Assembly (NCBI GenBank): GCA_963556195.1 | Contig: OY744535.1 | Span: 91,762,272-91,826,271, forward strand | Source: Sepiola atlantica | Lineage: Eukaryota > Mollusca > Cephalopoda > Sepiida > Sepiolidae | Direction: 5' to 3' | DNA: 64,000 nucleotides | Shown here: in pieces, positions 31,191-45,203 of the stretch | Layout of the letters: each line of letters begins with the position of its first letter | Numbering within the stretch: the first letter of the stretch is position 1 | Program-made: the position numbers and the translations under genes | The notes under the pieces: model-generated | Database searches by the model: none | What the model saw: the letters and a program-made list of their open reading frames with translations, nothing else | What the model was told of the DNA's origin: nothing

Positions 31191-34100
31191 TCGTTTCGTA
31201 AAATAATTCTATTAATCTGTCTTTTGTTTCTGCTCATCTTTCTATCATATTCACAGCATTTTAAAGACAAACAATAATCTCTTGTTTCTGCTCATCTTTC
31301 TATCATATTCACAACATTTTAAAGACAAAAATAATATCTTGTTTCTGCTCATCTTTCTATCATATTCACAACATTTTAAAGACAAAAATAATCCCTTGTT
31401 TCTGCTCATCTTTCTATCATATTAACAACATTTTAAAGACAAAAATAATATCTTGTTTCTGCTCATCTTTCTATCATATTCACAACATTTTAAAAACAAA
31501 CAATAATATCTTGTTTCTGCTCATCTTTCTATCATATTCACAACATTTTAAAGACAAACAATAATCTCTTGTTTCTGCTCATCTTTCTATCATATTCACA
31601 ACATTTTAAAGACAAAAATAATCCCTTGTTTCTGCTCATCTTTCTATCATATTCACAACATTTTAAAGACAAAAATAATCCCTTGTTTCTGCTCATCTTT
31701 CTATCATATTCACACCATTTTAAAGACAAAAATAATCCCTTGTTTCTGCTCATCTTTCTATCATATTCACACCATTTTAAAGACAAAAATAATCCCTTGT
31801 TTCTGCTCATCTTTCTATCATATTCACAACATTTTAAAGACAAAAATAATCCCTTGTTTCTGCTCATCTTTCTATCATATTCACAACATTTTAAAGCCAA
31901 AAATAATCCCTTGTTTCTGCTCATCTTTCTATCATATTCACAACATTTTGAAGACAAAAATAATATCTTGTTTCTGCTCATCTTTCTATCATATTCACAA
32001 CATTTTAAAGACAAAAATAATCCCTTGTTTCTGCTCATCTTTCTATCATATTCACAACATTTTAAAGACAAAAATAATCCCTTGTTTCTGCTCATCTTTC
32101 TATCATATTCACAACATTTTAAAGACAAAAATAATATCTTGTTTCTGCTCATCTTTCTATCATATTACCAACATTTTAAAGACAAACAATAATCCCTTGT
32201 TTCTGCTCACCTTTCTATCATATTCACAATATTTTAAAGACAAAAATAATCCCTTGTTTCTGCTCATCTTTCTATCATATTCACAACATTTTAAAGACAA
32301 AAATAATCCCTTGTTTCTGCTCATCTTTCTATCATATTCACAACATTTTAAAGACAAAAATAATATCTTGTTTCTGCACATCTTTCTATCATATTCACAA
32401 AATTTTAAAGACAAACAATAATCTCTTGTTTCTGCTCATCTTTCCATCATATTCACAATATTTTAAAGACAAAAATAATCCCTTGTTTCTGCTCATCTTT
32501 CTATCATATTCACAACATTTTAAAGACAAAAATAATATCTTGTTTCTGCTCATCTTTCTATCATATTCACAAAATTTTAAAGACAAAAATAATCCCTTGT
32601 TTCTGCTCATCTTTCTATCATATTCACAATATTTTAAAGACAAAAATAATATCTTGTTTCTGCACATCTTTCTATCATATTAACAACATTTTAAAGACAA
32701 AAATAATATCTTGTTTCTGCTCATCTTTCTATCATATTAACAACATTTTAAAGACAAAAATAATATCTTGTTTCTGCTCATCTTCTATCATATTCACAAC
32801 ATTTTAAAGACAAAAATAATATCTTGTTTCTGCTCATCTTTCTATCATATTCACACCATTTTAAAGACAAAAATAATCCCTTGTTTCTGCTCATCTTTCT
32901 ATCATATTCACACCATTTTAAAGACAAAAACAATATCTTGTTTCTGCTCATCTTTCTATCATATTCACAACATTTTAAAGACAAAAATCATATCTTGTTT
33001 CTGCTCATCTTTCTATCATATTCACAACATTTTTAAGACAAAAATAATCCCTTGTTTCTGCTCATCTTTCTATCATATTCACAACATTTTAAAGACAAAC
33101 AATAATCTCTTGTTTCTGCTCATCTTTCTATCATATTCACAACATTTTAAAGACAAAAATAATCCCTTGTTTTCGCTCATCTTTCTATCATATTCACAAC
33201 ATTTTAAAGACAAAAATAATCCCTTGTTTCTGCTCATCTTTCTATCATATTCACAACATTTTAAAGACAAACAATAATCCCTTGTTTTTGCTCATCTTTC
33301 TATCATATTCACAACATTTTAAAGACAAAAATAATCCCTTGTTTCTGCTCATCTTTCTATCATATTCACAACATTTTAAAGACAAAAATAATCCCTTGTT
33401 TCTGCTCATCTTTCTATCATATTCACAACATTTTAAAGACAAAAATAATATCTTGTTTCTGCTCATCTTTCTATCATATTCACAACATTTTAAAGAAAAA
33501 ATAATCCCTTGTTTCTGCTCATCTTTCTATCATATTCACAACATTTTAAAGACAAAAATAATATCTTGTTTCTGCTCATCTTTCTATCATATTCACAACA
33601 TTTTAAAGACAAACAATAATCTCTTGTTTCTGCTCATCTTTCTATCATATTAACAACATTTTAAAGACAAAAATAATATCTTGTTTCTGCTCATCTTTCT
33701 ATCATATTCACAACATTTTAAAGACAAAAATAATATCTTGTTTCTGCTCATCTTTCTATCATATTCACAAAATTTTAAAGACAAAAATAATCCCTTGTTT
33801 CTGCTCATCTTTCTATCATATTCACAATATTTTAAAGACAAAAATAATATCTTGTTTCTGCACATCTTTCTATCATATTAACAACATTTTAAAGACAAAA
33901 ATAATATCTTGTTTCTGCTCATCTTTCTATCATATTCACAACATTTTAAAGACAAAAATAATATCTTGTTTCTGCTCATCTTTCTATCATATTCACAACA
34001 TTTTAAAGACAAAAATAATATCTTGTTTCTGCTCATCTTTCTATCATATTCACAACATTTTAAAGACAAAAATAATCCCTTGTTTCTGCTCATCTTTCTA

Positions 34101-35680
34101 TCATATTCACACCATTTTAAAGACAAAAACAATATCTTGTTTCTGCTCATCTTTCTATCATATTCACAACATTTTAAAGACAAAAATCATATCTTGTTTC
34201 TGCTGATCTTTCTATCATATTCACACCATTTTAAAGACAAACAATAATCTCTTGTTTCTGCTCATCTTTCTATCATATTCACAACATTTTAAAGACAAAA
34301 ATAATCCCTTGTTTCTGCTCATCTTTCTATCATATTCACAACATTTTAAAGACAAAAATAATCCCTTGTTTTCGCTCATCTTTCTATCATATTCACAACA
34401 TTTTAAAGACAAAAATAATCCCTTGTTTCTGCTCATCTTTCTATCATATTCACAACATTTTAAAGACAAACAATAATCCCTTGTTTTTGCTCATCTTTCT
34501 ATCATATTCACAACATTTTAAAGACAAAAATAATATCTTGTTTCTGCTCATCTTTCTATCATATTCACAACATTTTAAAGACAAAAATAATCCCTTGTTT
34601 CTGCTCATCTTTCTATCATATTCACAACATTTTAAAGACAAAAATAATATCTTGTTTCTGCTCATCTTTCTATCATATTCACAACATTTTAAAGACAAAA
34701 ATAATCCCTTGTTTCTGCTCATCTTTCTATCATATTCACAATATTTTAAAGACAAAAATAATATCTTGTTTCTGCTCATCTTTCTATCATATTAACAACA
34801 TTTTAAAGACAAAAATAATATCTTGTTTCTGCTCATCTTTCTATCATATTCACAACATTTTAAAGACAAAAATAATATCTTGTTTCTGCTCATCTTTCTA
34901 TCATATTCACAACATTTTAAAGACAAAAATAATCCCGGTTTTTCTGCTCATCTTTCTATCATATTCACACCATTTTAAAGACAAAAATAATCCCTTGTTT
35001 CTGCTCATCTTTCTATCATATTCACACCATTTTAAAGACAAACAATAATCTCTTGTTTCTGCTCATCTTTCTATCATATTCACAACATTTTAAAGACAAA
35101 AATAATCCCTTGTTTTCGCTCATCTTTCTATCATATTCACAACATTTTAAAGACAAAAATAATCCCTTGTTTCTGCTCATCTTTCTATCATATTCACAAC
35201 ATTTTAAAGACAAACAATAATCCCTTGTTTTTGCTCATCTTTCTATCATATTCACAACATTTTAAAGACAAAAATAATATCTTGTTTCTGCTCATCTTTC
35301 TATCATATTCACAACATTTTAAAGACAAAAATAATATCTTGTTTCTGCTCATCTTTCTATCATATTCACAACATTTTAAAGACAAAAATAATCCCTTGTT
35401 TCTGCTCATCTTTCTATCATATTCACAATATTTTAAAGACAAAAATAATCCCTTGTTTCTGCTCATCTTTCTATCATATTCACAACATTTTAAAGACAAA
35501 AATCATATCTTGTTTCTGCTCATCTTTCTATCATATTCACAACATTTTAAAGACAAACAATAATCTCTTGTTTCTGCTCATCTTTCTATCATATTCACAA
35601 TATTTTAAAGACAAAAATAATCCCTTGTTTCTGCTCATCTTTCCATCATATTCACAACATTTTAAAGACAAACAATAATC

Positions 35681-38429
35681 TCTCTTTTTACTGCTCATCT
35701 TTCTATCATATTCACAACATTTTAAAGACAAAAATAATATCTTGTTTCTGCTCATCTTTCTATCATATTCACAACATTTTAAAGACAGACAATAATCTCT
35801 TGTTTCTACTCATCTTTCTATTATATTCACAATATTTTAAAGACAAAAATAATATCTTGTTTCTGCCTATCTTTCTATCATATTCACAACATTTTAAAGA
35901 CAAAAATAATATCTTGTTTCTGCTCATCTTTCTATCATATTCACAACATTTTAAAGACAAAAATAATATCTTGTTTCTGCTCATCTTTCTATCATATTCA
36001 CAATATTTTAAAGACAAAAATAATATATTGTTTCTGCTCATCTTCCTATCATATTAACAACATTTTAAAAACAAAAATAATATCTTGTTTCTGCTCATCT
36101 TTCTATCATATTCACAACATTTTAAAGAAAAAAATAATCTCTTGTTTCTGCTCATCTTTCTATCATATTCACAACATTTTAAAGACAAAAATAATATCTT
36201 GTTTCTGCTCATCTTTCTATCATATTCACAACATTTTAAAGACAAACAATAATCTCTTGTTTCTGCTCATCTTTCTATCATATTCACAACATTTTAAAGA
36301 CAAACAATAATCTCTTGTTTCTGCTCATCTTTCTATCATATTCACAATATTTTAAAGAGAAAAATAATCCCTTGTTTCTGCGCATCTTTCTATCATATTC
36401 ACAACATTTTAAAGACAAAAATCATATCTTGTTTCTGCTCATCTTTCTATCATATTCACAACATTTTAAAGACAAAAATAATCCCTTGTTTTTGCTCATC
36501 TTTCTATCATATTCACAACATTTTAAAGACAAAAATAATATCTTGTTTTTGCTCATCTTTCTATCATATTCACAACATTTTAAAGACAAAAATAATATCT
36601 TGTTTCTGCTCATCTTTCTATCACATTTACAACATTTTAAAGACAAAAATCATATCTTGTTTCTGCTCATCTCTCTATCATATTCACAACATTTTAAAGA
36701 CAAAAATAATCCCTTGTTTCTGCTCATCTTTCTATCATATTCACAACATTTTAAAGACAAAAATAATCCCTTGTTTCTGCTCATCTTTCTATCATATTCA
36801 CAACATTTTAAAGACAAAAATAATCCCTTGTTTCTGCTCATCTTTCTATCATATTCACAACATTTTAAAGACAAAAATAATCCCTTGTTTCTGCTCATCT
36901 TTCTATCATATTCACAACATTTTAAAGACAAAAATAATCTCTTGTTTCTGCTCATCTTTCTATCATATTCACAATATTTTAAAGAGAAAAATAATCCCTT
37001 GTTTCTGCTCATCTTTCCATCATATTCACAACATTTTAAAGACAAACAATAATCTCTCTTTTTACTGCTCATCTTTCTATCATATTCACAACATTTTAAA
37101 GACAAAAATAATATCTTGTTTCTGCTCATCTTTCTATCATATTCACAACATTTTAAAGACAGACAATAATCTCTTGTTTCTACTCATCTTTCTATTATAT
37201 TCACAATATTTTAAAGACAAAAATAATATCTTGTTTCTGCTCATCTTTCTATCATATTCACAACATTTTAAAGACAAAAATAATATCTTGTTTCTGCTCA
37301 TCTTTCTATCATATTCACAACATTTTAAAGACAAAAATAATCCCTTGTTTCTGCTCATCTTTCTATCATATTCACAATATTTTAAAGACAAAAATAATAT
37401 CTTGTTTCTGCTCATCTTCCTATCATATTAACAACATTTTAAAAACAAAAATAATATCTTGTTTCTGCTCATCTTTCTATCATATTCACAACATTTTAAA
37501 GAAAAAAATAATCTCTTGTTTCTGCTCATCTTTCTATCATATTCACAACATTTTAAAGACAAAAATAATATCTTGTTTCTGCTCATCTTTCTATCATATT
37601 CACAACATTTTAAAGACAAACAATAATCTCTTGTTTCTGCTCATCTTTCTATCATATTCACAACATTTTAAAGACAAACAATAATCTCTTGTTTCTGCTC
37701 ATCTTTCTATCATATTCACAATATTTTAAAGAGAAAAATAATCCCTTGTTTCTGCGCATCTTTCTATCATATTCACAACATTTTAAAGACAAAAATCATA
37801 TCTTGTTTCTGCTCATCTTTCTATCATATTCACAACATTTTAAAGACAAAAATAATCCCTTGTTTTTGCCCATCTTTCTATCATATTCACAACATTTTAA
37901 AGACAAAAATCATATCTTGTTTCTGCTCATCTTTCTATCATATTCACAACATTTTAAAGACAAAAATAATATCTTGTTTCTGCTCATCTTTCTATCACAT
38001 TTACAACATTTTAAAGACAAAAATCATATCTTGTTTCTGCTCATCTCTCTATCATATTCACAACATTTTAAAGACAAAAATAATCCCTTGTTTCTGCTCA
38101 TCTTTCTATCATATTCACAACATTTTAAAGACAAAAATAATCCCTTGTTTCTGCTCATCTTTCTATCATATTCACAACATTTTAAAGACAAAAATAATCC
38201 CTTGTTTCTGCTCATCTTTCTATCATATTCACAACATTTTAAAGACAAAAATAATCCCTTGTTTCTGCTCATCTTTCTATCATATTCACAACATTTTAAA
38301 GACAAAAATAATCTCTTGTTTCTGCTCATCTTTCTATCATATTCACAATATTTTAAAGACAAAAATAATCCCTTGTTTCTGCTCATCTTTCCATCATATT
38401 CACAACATTTTAAAGACAAACAATAATCT
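35681..38429. repeat. Higher-order repeat block: two 1374-bp periods
   Basis: The CTCTCTTTTTACTGCTC junction recurs at 35681, 37055 and 38429, exactly 1374 bp apart. Intervening marker variants (for example TTTCTACTCATC, ATTAACAAC with AAAAACAAAA) repeat at the same offset. 1374 bp corresponds to about 24 monomers. Confidence 0.9.
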
Positions 38430-39169
38430 CTCTTTTTACTGCTCATCTTTCTATCATATTCACATTTTAAAGACAAAAATAATATCTTGTTTCTGCTCAT
38501 CTTTCTATCATATTCACAACATTTTAAAGACAAACAATAATCTCTTGTTTCTACTCATCTTTCTATTATATTCACAATATTTTAAAGACAAAAATAATAT
38601 CTTGTTTCTGCTCATCTTTCTATCATATTCACAACATTTTAAAGACAAAAATAATATCTTGTTTCTGCTCATCTTTCTATCATATTCACAACATTTTAAA
38701 GACTAAAATAATCCCTTGTTTCTGCTCATCTTTCTATCATATTCACAATATTTTAAAGACAAAAATAATATCTTGTTTCTGCTCATCTTTCTATCATATT
38801 AACAACATTTTAAAGACAAAAATAATATCTTGTTTCTGCTCATCTTTCTATCATATTCACAACATTTTAAAGAAAAAAATAATCTCTTGTTTCTGCTCAT
38901 CTTTCTATCATATTCACAACATTTTAAAGACAAAAATAATATCTTGTTTCTGCTCATCTTTATATCATATTCACAACATTTTGAAGACAAAAATAATATC
39001 TTGTTTCTGCTCATCTTTCTATCATATTCACAACATTTTAAAGACAAACAATAATCTCTTGTTTCTGCTCATCTTTCTATCATATTCACAATATTTTAAA
39101 GACAAAAATAATATCTTGTTTCTGCGCATCTTTCTATCATATTCACAACATTTTAAAGACAAAAATCAT

Positions 39170-42100
39170 ATCTTGTTACTGCTCATCTTTCTATCATATT
39201 AACAACATCTTTAAGACAAAAATAATCCCTTGTTTTTGCTCATCTTTCTATCATATTCACAGCATTTTAAAGACAAAAATAATATCTTGTTTCTGCTCAT
39301 CTTTCTATCATATTCACAACATTTTAAAGACAAAAATAATATCTTGTTTCTGCTCATCTTTCTATCACATTCACCACATTTTAAAGACAAAAATCATATC
39401 TTGTTTCTGCTCATCTTTCTATCATATTCACAATATTTTAAAGACAAAAATAATCCTTTGTTTTTGCTCATCTTTCTATCATATTCACAACATTTTAAAG
39501 ACAAAAATAATCCCTTGTTTCTGCTCATCTTTCTATCATATTCACAACATTTTAAAGACAAAAATAATCCCTTGTTTCTGCTCATCTTTCTATCATATTC
39601 ACAACATTTTAAAGACAAAAATAATCTCTTGTTTCTGCTCATCTTTCTATCATATTCACAACATTTTAAAGACAAAAATAATTCCTTGTTTCTGCTCATC
39701 TTTCTATCATATTCACAATATTTTAAAGACAAAAATAATATCTTGTTTCTGCTGATCTTTCTATCATATTCACACCATTTAAAAGACAAACAATAATCTC
39801 TTGTTTCTGCTCATCTTTCTATCATATTCACAACATTTTAAAGACAAAAATAATCCCTTGTTTCTGCTCATCTTTCTATCATATTCACAACATTTTAAAG
39901 ACAAAAATAATCCCTTGTTTCTGCTCATCTTTCTATCATATTCACAACATTTTAAAGACAAACAATAATCTCTTGTTTCTGCTCATCTTTCTATCATATT
40001 CACAACATTTTAAAGACAAAAATAATCCCTTGTTTCTGCTCATCTTTCTATCATATTCACAACATTTTAAAGACAAAAATAATCCCTTGTTTCTGCTCAT
40101 CTTTCTATCATATTCACAACATTTTAAGGACAAACAATAATCTCTTGTTTCTGCTCATCTTTCTATCATATTCACAATATTTTAAAGACAAAAATAATCC
40201 CTTGTTTCTGCTCATCCTTCTATCATATTCACAACATTTTAAAGACAAAAATAATATCTTGTTTCTGCTCATCTTTCTATCATATTCACAACATTTTAAA
40301 GACAAACAATAATCTCTTGTTTCTGCTCATCTTTCTATCATATTCACAATATTTTAAAGACAAAAATAATCCCTTGTTTCTGCTCATCTTTCTATCACAT
40401 TCACAACATTTTAAAGACAAAAATCATATCTTGTTTCTGCTCATCTTTCTATCATATTCACAACATTTTAAAGCCAAAAATAATCCCTTGTTTTTGCTCA
40501 TCTTTCTATCATATTCACAACATTTTAAAGACAAAAATAATATCTTGTTTCTGCTCATCTTTCTATCATATTCACAACATTTTAAAGACAAAAATAATCC
40601 CTTGTTTCTGCTCATCTTTCTATCATATTCACAACATTTTAAAGACAAAAATAATATCTTGTTTCTGCTTATCTTTCTATCATATTCACAACATTTTAAA
40701 GACAAAAATAATCCCTTGTTTCTGCTCATCTTTCTATCATATTCACAATATTTTAAAGACAAAAATAATATCTTGTTTCTGCTCATCTTTCTATCATATT
40801 AACAACATTTTAAAGACAAAAATAATATCTTGTTTCTGCTCATCTTTCTATCATATTCACAACATTTTAAAGACAAAAATAATATCTTGTTTCTGCTCAT
40901 CTTTCTATCATATTCACACCATTTTAAAGACAAAAATAATCCCTTGTTTCTGCTCATCTTTCTATCATATTCACACCATTTTAAAGAGAAAAATAATCCC
41001 TTGTTTCTGCTCATCTTTCTATCATATTCACACCATTTTAAAGACAAACAATAATCTCTTGTTTCTGCTCATCTTTCTATCATATTCACAACATTTTAAA
41101 GACAAAAATAATCCCTTGTTTTCGCTCATCTTTCTATCATATTCACAACATTTTAAAGACAAAAATAATCCCTTGTTTCTGCTCATCTTTCTATCATATT
41201 CACAACATTTTAAAGACAAACAATAATCCCTTGTTTTTGCTCATCTTTCTATCATATTCACAACATTTTAAAGACAAAAATAATATCTTGTTTCTGCTCA
41301 TCTTTCTATCATATTCACAACATTTTAAAGACAAAAATAATATCTTGTTTCTGCTCATCTTTCTATCATATTCACAACATTTTAAAGACAAAAATAATCC
41401 CTTGTTTCTGCTCATCTTTCTATCATATTCACAATATTTTAAAGACAAAAATAATCCCTTGTTTCTGCTCATCTTTCTATCATATTCACAACATTTTAAA
41501 GACAAAAATCATATCTTGTTTCTGCGCATCTTTCTATCATATTCACAACATTTTAAAGACAAAAATCATATCTTGTTACTGCTCATCTTTCTATCATATT
41601 CACAACATCTTAAAGACAAAAATAATCCCTTGTTTTTGCTCATCTTTCTATCATATTCACAGCATTTTAAAGACAAAAATAATATCTTGTTTCTGCTCAT
41701 CTTTCTATCATATTCACAACATTTTAAAGACAAAAATAATATCTTGTTTCTGCTCATCTTTCTATCACATTCACCACATTTTAAAGACAAAAATCATATC
41801 TTGTTTCTGCTCATCTTTCTATCATATTCACAACATTTTAAAGACAAAAATAATCCCTTGTTTTTGCTCATCTTTCTATCATATTCACAACATTTTAAAG
41901 ACAAAAATAATCCCTTGTTTCTGCTCATCTTTCTATCATATTCACAACATTTTAAAGACAAAAATAATCCCTTGTTTCTGCGCATCTTTCTATCATATTC
42001 ACAACATTTTAAAGACAAAAATAATCTCTTGTTTCTGCTCATCTTTCTATCATATTCACAACATTTTAAAGACAAAAATAATTCCTTGTTTCTGCTCATC

Positions 42101-43350
42101 TTTCTATCATATTCACAATATTTTAAAGACAAAAATAATATCTTGTTTCTGCTGATCTTTCTATCATATTCACACCATTTTAAAGACAAACAATAATCTC
42201 TTGTTTCTGCTCATCTTTCTATCATATTCACAACATTTTAAAGACAAAAATAATCCCTTGTTTCTGCTCATCTTTCTATCATATTCACAACATTTTAAAG
42301 ACAAAAATAATCCCTTGTTTCTGCTCATCTTTCTATCATATTCACAACATTTTAAAGACAAACAATAATCTCTTGTTTCTGCTCATCTTTCTATCATATT
42401 CACAACATTTTAAAGACAAAAATAATCCCTTGTTTCTGCTCATCTTTCTATCATATTCACAACATTTTAAAGACAAAAATAATCCCTTGTTTCTGCTCAT
42501 CTTTCTATCATATTCACAACATTTTAAAGACAAACAATAATCTCTTGTTTCTGCTCATCTTTCTATCATATTCACAATATTTTAAAGACAAAAATAATCC
42601 CTTGTTTCTGCTCATCTTTCTATCATATTCACAACATTTTAAAGACAAAAATAATATCTTGTTTCTGCTCATCTTTCTATCATATTCACAACATTTTAAA
42701 GACAAACAATAATCTCTTGTTTCTGCTCATTTTTCTATCATATTCACAATATTTTAAAGACAAAAATAATCCCTTGTTTCTGCTCATCTTTCTATCACAT
42801 TCACAACATTTTAAAGACAAAAATCATATCTTGTTTCTGCTCATCTTTCTATCATATTCACAACATTTTAAAGCCAAAAATAATCCCTTGTTTTTGCTCA
42901 TCTTTCTATCATATTCACAACATTTTAAAGACAAAAATAATATCTTGTTTCTGCTCATCTTTCTATCATATTCACAACATTTTAAAGACAAAAATAATCC
43001 CTTGTTTCTGCTCATCTTTCTATCATATTCACAACATTTTAAAGACAAAAATAATATCTTGTTTCTGCTCATCTTTCTATCATATTCACAACATTTTAAA
43101 GACAAAAATAATCCCTTGTTTCTGCTCATCTTTCTATCATATTCACAATATTTTAAAGACAAAAATAATATCTTGTTTCTGCTCATCTTTCTATCATATT
43201 AACAACATTTTAAAGACAAAAATAATATCTTGTTTCTGCTCATCTTTCTATCATATTCACAACATTTTAAAGACAAAAATAATATCTTGTTTCTGCTCAT
43301 CTTTCTATCATATTCACAACATTTTAAAGACAAAAATAATCCCTTGTTTC
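39170..43350. repeat. Higher-order repeat block: 2400-bp duplicated segment
   Basis: The rare ACAACATCT variant at about 39205 recurs at about 41605. The order of variants from 39230 to about 40900 matches 41630 to about 43300 at a constant 2400-bp offset, with a few substitutions and small differences. Within each copy, one 58-bp plus two 57-bp monomers form 172-bp sub-periods. Confidence 0.88.
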
Positions 43351-45203
43351 TGCTCATCTTTCTATCATATTCACACCATTTTAAAGACAAAAATAATCCC
43401 TTGTTTCTGCTCATCTTTCTATCATATTCACACCATTTTAAAGACAAACAATAATCTCTTGTTTCTGCTCATCTTTCTATCATATTCACAACATTTTAAA
43501 GACAAAAATAATCCCTTGTTTTCGCTCATCTTTCTATCATATTCACAACATTTTAAAGACAAAAATAATCCCTTGTTTCTGCTCATCTTTCTATCATATT
43601 CACAACATTTTAAAGACAAAAATAATATCTTGTTTCTGCTCATCTTTCTATCATATTCACAACATTTTAAAGACAGACAATAATCTCTTGTTTCTACTCA
43701 TCTTTCTATTATATTCACAATATTTTAAAGACAAAAATAATATCTTGTTTCTGCTCATCTTTCTATCATATTCACAACATTTTAAAGACAAAAATAATAT
43801 CTTGTTTCTGCTCATCTTTCTATCATATTCACAACATTTTAAAGACAAAAATAATCCCTTGTTTCTGCTCATCTTTCTATCATATTCACAATATTTTAAA
43901 GACAAAAATAATATCTTGTTTCTGCTCATCTTCCTATCATATTAACAACATTTTAAAAACAAAAATAATATCTTGTTTCTGCTCATCTTTCTATCATATT
44001 CACAACATTTTAAAGAAAAAAATAATCTCTTGTTTCTGCTCATCTTTCTATCATATTCACAACATTTTAAAGACAAAAATAATCCCTTGTTTCTGCTCAT
44101 CTTTCTATCATATTCACAACATTTTAAAGACAAACAATAATCCCTTGTTTTTGCTCATCTTTCTATCATATTCACAACATTTTAAAGACAAAAATAATAT
44201 CTTGTTTCTGCTCATCTTTCTATCATATTCACAACATTTTAAAGACAAAAATAATATCTTGTTTCTGCTCATCTTTCTATCATATTCACAACATTTTAAA
44301 GACAAAAATAATCCCTTGTTTCTGCTCATCTTTCTATCATATTCACAATATTTTAAAGACAAAAATAATCCCTTGTTTCTGCTCATCTTTCTATCATATT
44401 CACAACATTTTAAAGACAAAAATCATATCTTGTTTCTGCTCATCTTTCTATCATATTCACAACATTTTAAAGACAAACAATAATCTCTTGTTTCTGCTCA
44501 TCTTTCTATCATATTCACAATATTTTAAAGACAAAAATAATCCCTTGTTTCTGCTCATCTTTCCATCATATTCACAACATTTTAAAGACAAACAATAATC
44601 TCTCTTTTTACTGCTCATCTTTCTATCATATTCACAACATTTTAAAGACAAAAATAATATCTTGTTTCTGCTCATCTTTCTATCATATTCACAACATTTT
44701 AAAAACAGACAATAATCTCTTGTTTCTACTCATCTTTCTATTATATTCACAATATTTTAAAGACAAAAATAATATCTTGTTTCTGCTCATCTTTCTATCA
44801 TATTCACAACATTTTAAAGACAAAAATAATATCTTGTTTCTGCTCATCTTTCTATCATATTCACAACATTTTAAAGACAAAAATAATCCCTTGTTTCTGC
44901 TCATCTTTCTATCATATTCACAATATTTTAAAGACAAAAATAATATCTTGTTTCTGCTCATCTTCCTATCATATTAACAACATTTTAAAAACAAAAATAA
45001 TATCTTGTTTCTGCTCATCTTTCTATCATATTCACAACATTTTAAAGAAAAAAATAATCTCTTGTTTCTGCTCATCTTTCTATCATATTCACAACATTTT
45101 AAAGACAAAAATAATATCTTGTTTCTGCTCATCTTTCTATCATATTCACAACATTTTAAAGACAAACAATAATCTCTTGTTTCTGCTCATCTTTCTATCA
45201 TAT

